A stretch of DNA of 64,000 nt from Leptospira montravelensis. Lineage in GTDB: Bacteria; Spirochaetota; Leptospiria; Leptospirales; Leptospiraceae. Positions 62,364 through 64,000 of this stretch are shown piece after piece; position 1 is the stretch's first letter; every line of letters starts with the position of its first letter. The stretch is from the NCBI RefSeq assembly GCF_004770045.1, contig NZ_RQFO01000004.1, positions 1,047,501 to 1,111,500 of the forward strand. The letters are read 5' to 3'. The translations under genes and the position numbers were made by a program. Below the pieces are notes generated by a model. The model was not told the DNA's origin. It saw only the letters and a list, made by a program, of their open reading frames with translations, and did no database searches.

Positions 62364-63317
62364 CTATTTGAATTGGATCCGAACTCCGAGTCCATCAGGT
62401 TTCACTCGTTTAAATGAATAGGTAATTTTAGCCTCTTTCATCACTTCCGATATTTTTTCTTCTAAGTCGGATTGTTTACTTTTGACCGACTTTCTTTCTA
62501 AAAATACAAGTAAACTTGGTCCAGACCCAGACAAACAATAACCAATCCCTGCTTGTGTTAAGGTTTCAGCCAAAGGAAACAAAGGAGAGGATTTAGGAAT
62601 CCGGTAAGGAGTGTGCATCTTATCTTCTAAACCAACAAGCAGATCACTATACTTACGTTTATCTAAAAAATGCATCCACGCGCCAATACGAGATAAATTA
62701 AAAATCACATCGGCAGTGGCATAGGTTTTAGGAAGTGATTTCCTAGATTCTTCCGTAGAAACATGAAACTCTGGTGTTAAAACAAAAATAGCAACCGAGG
62801 ATGGAAACTTTTTACGAAAATACCTTAGCTTTTCACCAAACGTAGAATAGGCGAAGACAAACCCACCCAAATACGCAGGTAAAGTATTATCGGGATGACC
62901 TTCAAATTCTGCCAGATACTGAGTAAAGTCAGGTTCCGAAGGCACAGACTTTGGCTCCAATCGTTTATGGACTTCTCTTGCTAAAGATAATCCAGCAACA
63001 ATCGCAGAAGCACTAGATCCCAACCCACCTTTTAAAGGTAACGATAGGCTCATTTTACAATGATAAGGTGGAGGTGTAACACTCGGAAAAAATTTGTTAA
63101 AATAAGAAAGGTAAGACTGATATACTAAATCTTCTTTTTTTGTAAAAGGCAATGGTTTACCATTTTTTAATTCTGTTTTGGGTTCCGTAATTTCTTTTGA
63201 AAAAGTAAATTCAAATTCATTACGAAGATCGAGGGCAAGACCCATAAGGTCAAAACCAGGGCCCAAGTTGGCTGAGGTTCCTGGCACTTGAATCAAAATC
63301 TTAGGAAGTCGAATCAT
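62364..63317 (-). CDS. thrB: Homoserine kinase
   Basis: Phosphorylates homoserine on the way to threonine. The 317-residue GHMP kinase has VPGTSANLGPGFDLMGLAL at the N-terminus, the ATP-binding PLKGGLGSSASAIVAGL near residue 95, and GIGYCLSGSGPSLLVF at the C-terminal GHMP motif. These three motifs in order, with EGHPDNTLPAYLGGFV, are the homoserine kinase pattern. No other threonine genes are adjacent. It lies downstream of the oxidoreductase gene on the same strand, with 34 bases between. Confidence 0.93.
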   Translation of the reverse strand: MIRLPKILIQVPGTSANLGPGFDLMGLALDLRNEFEFTFSKEITEPKTELKNGKPLPFTKKEDLVYQSYLSYFNKFFPSVTPPPYHCKMSLSLPLKGGLGSSASAIVAGLSLAREVHKRLEPKSVPSEPDFTQYLAEFEGHPDNTLPAYLGGFVFAYSTFGEKLRYFRKKFPSSVAIFVLTPEFHVSTEESRKSLPKTYATADVIFNLSRIGAWMHFLDKRKYSDLLVGLEDKMHTPYRIPKSSPLFPLAETLTQAGIGYCLSGSGPSLLVFLERKSVKSKQSDLEEKISEVMKEAKITYSFKRVKPDGLGVRIQFK

Positions 63318-63351
63318 CGTTTCGCCCAGGCTCTAAGACCTGTTTGCAAAA

Positions 63352-64000
63352 TCAACCTCTCTTTCTTTCTATGAATTGTTCTACCGAATGAAGGCCGCCA
63401 AGAACAACCGCCGGAATTCCCTGTCCAGGATAAACAGTGTCGCCTGTAAGAAGTAAGTTCGGATCTTCCGAACGGTTACTCAACATTTGAAAAGGATTGG
63501 AAAAATAAGATCCCGGAATCCCACCCACTCTCCCGAATTTCCTTCCTGTCCAAGTTTTCCATGTAACAGGTGTTGCAGAATGTTGGAATAAAATCATTTC
63601 TCTATGAAACCAAGAAAAAAATTCCTCTAAGGTTTGAATGAGAATCGATTCGATGGTTTTCTTTTTTTCTTGGTAAATATCATCACGAACCCAGGATTCA
63701 GGATTTTCTATATGAGTGGAAATTGAAAGGATACGAATTCCATCAGGGGAACGAATGGAATCTTCATGATGGGAAAGCGAAAGAAATACAGAGTTCCCCC
63801 CGCCATAAGGTAAACTCTTCTTCAAATGGATTTGGTGATGGAGGCATTCAGTTCTAGTCCATGCTTCGGCCGGATTGGTTTGGATGGCAATCCCCATTGT
63901 AAATGCACCCCAAATTCCTTTTTCAAATTTTTTAGTTTTCCCCTTTAGTTTTGGTAAGGTTTCCGTGATCTCCATTAGATTCCAAATAGGAAGATTCGAA
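63352..64000 (-). CDS. FAD-dependent carotenoid desaturase/isomerase-like oxidoreductase (5' part beyond window)
   Basis: About 216 residues of the C-terminal part; the frame is open to the window edge, so the ATG at 63975 is internal. The C-terminus LLLTGDTVYPGQGIPAVVLGGLHSVEQF is the conserved FAD-contacting end of phytoene desaturase/CrtI and CrtISO/RetSat-type proteins, preceded by a substrate-domain segment with TPVTWKTWTGRKFGRVGGIPGSY. The N-terminal dinucleotide fold is not in view. Leptospira species make carotenoid pigments in some cases; the exact substrate cannot be told. Confidence 0.8.
   Translation of the reverse strand, partial: SNLPIWNLMEITETLPKLKGKTKKFEKGIWGAFTMGIAIQTNPAEAWTRTECLHHQIHLKKSLPYGGGNSVFLSLSHHEDSIRSPDGIRILSISTHIENPESWVRDDIYQEKKKTIESILIQTLEEFFSWFHREMILFQHSATPVTWKTWTGRKFGRVGGIPGSYFSNPFQMLSNRSEDPNLLLTGDTVYPGQGIPAVVLGGLHSVEQFIERKRG

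Noticed and set aside
1..64000. CRISPR arrays, insertion sequences, prophage genes, large repeats
   Set aside because: No regularly spaced repeats, transposase or phage genes were found by reading through; composition is even and genes are mostly conserved core functions.

Overview
The window reads as chromosomal DNA of a spirochaete of the genus Leptospira. The evidence is a low-to-moderate GC content, a compact hemA-hemC-hemB-hemL-hemE-hemN-hemG operon preceded by a TGACA-N6-TGACA box of the kind described for leptospiral haem control, a periplasmic-flagellum type FlgE with the leptospiral Ser179, an EF-G of the mitochondrial-like type, and many genus-style hypothetical proteins. A full sulfate assimilation set next to the haem genes would fit a free-living (saprophytic-clade) species, but that is inference. 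There is no phage, insertion sequence, CRISPR array or rRNA; this is ordinary core chromosome with high coding density. No gene-free stretch exceeds 300 bases except the one filled by the RNase P RNA.

Layout. 0-10 kb: a truncated MASE1 sensor, trpC with a STAS protein, murD, fabI, an HD-GYP phosphodiesterase with an enlarged catalytic domain, and two coupled genes for a membrane protein and a TPR protein. 10-13.8 kb: the hook block fliK-flgD-flgE, read right to left and closed by a strong terminator. 14-27.7 kb: the sulfur region. sbp-cysT-cysW-cysA imports sulfate; cysD-cysN activates it; cysH is an iron-sulfur APS reductase, so no APS kinase is needed; cysJ-cysI reduces sulfite; cobA and a precorrin-2 dehydrogenase make the sirohaem used by CysI. 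Inside this region sits a two-gene unit, a TauD/SyrP-like dioxygenase plus a bile-acid-symporter-family transporter, with its own promoter and an inverted repeat running into the start codon. 28-31 kb: a NERD/P-loop protein whose 3' end overlaps the antisense RNase P RNA gene, a small secreted protein and msrB. 31.3-42.5 kb: the haem operon with translationally coupled genes, then the convergent group cysK-topA-hemH. HemH has the cysteines expected of an iron-sulfur ferrochelatase. topA has no ATG, GTG or TTG codon at its start and appears to begin at ATC.

43-50.8 kb: a HEAT-repeat protein, a PhaR-like regulator, several unrecognised proteins, a thioredoxin/UbiA-family/membrane-protein operon and a Trk-type potassium channel subunit. 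50.9-57.6 kb: fusA with a terminator, then LysM/degenerate M23, amidohydrolase, two tandem cyclic-nucleotide-binding proteins, tRNA-Arg(CCU) and prmC. 57.6-64 kb: a marR-family regulator and a divergent alpha/beta hydrolase separated by a strong palindrome, mdh, a DsbA-like oxidoreductase, two small hypothetical proteins, thrB and the 3' part of a carotenoid-desaturase-like oxidoreductase.

The central theme is that tetrapyrrole and sulfur metabolism are gathered in one place: uroporphyrinogen III made by the hem operon can feed haem (HemE-HemN-HemG-HemH) or sirohaem (CobA and its partner), and the sirohaem is required by CysI, whose sulfide goes to CysK. The most unusual points are the AUC start of topA, the dioxygenase/transporter unit inside the sulfur cluster, the short glutamyl-tRNA reductase, and the likely leaderless hemA under the hem box.
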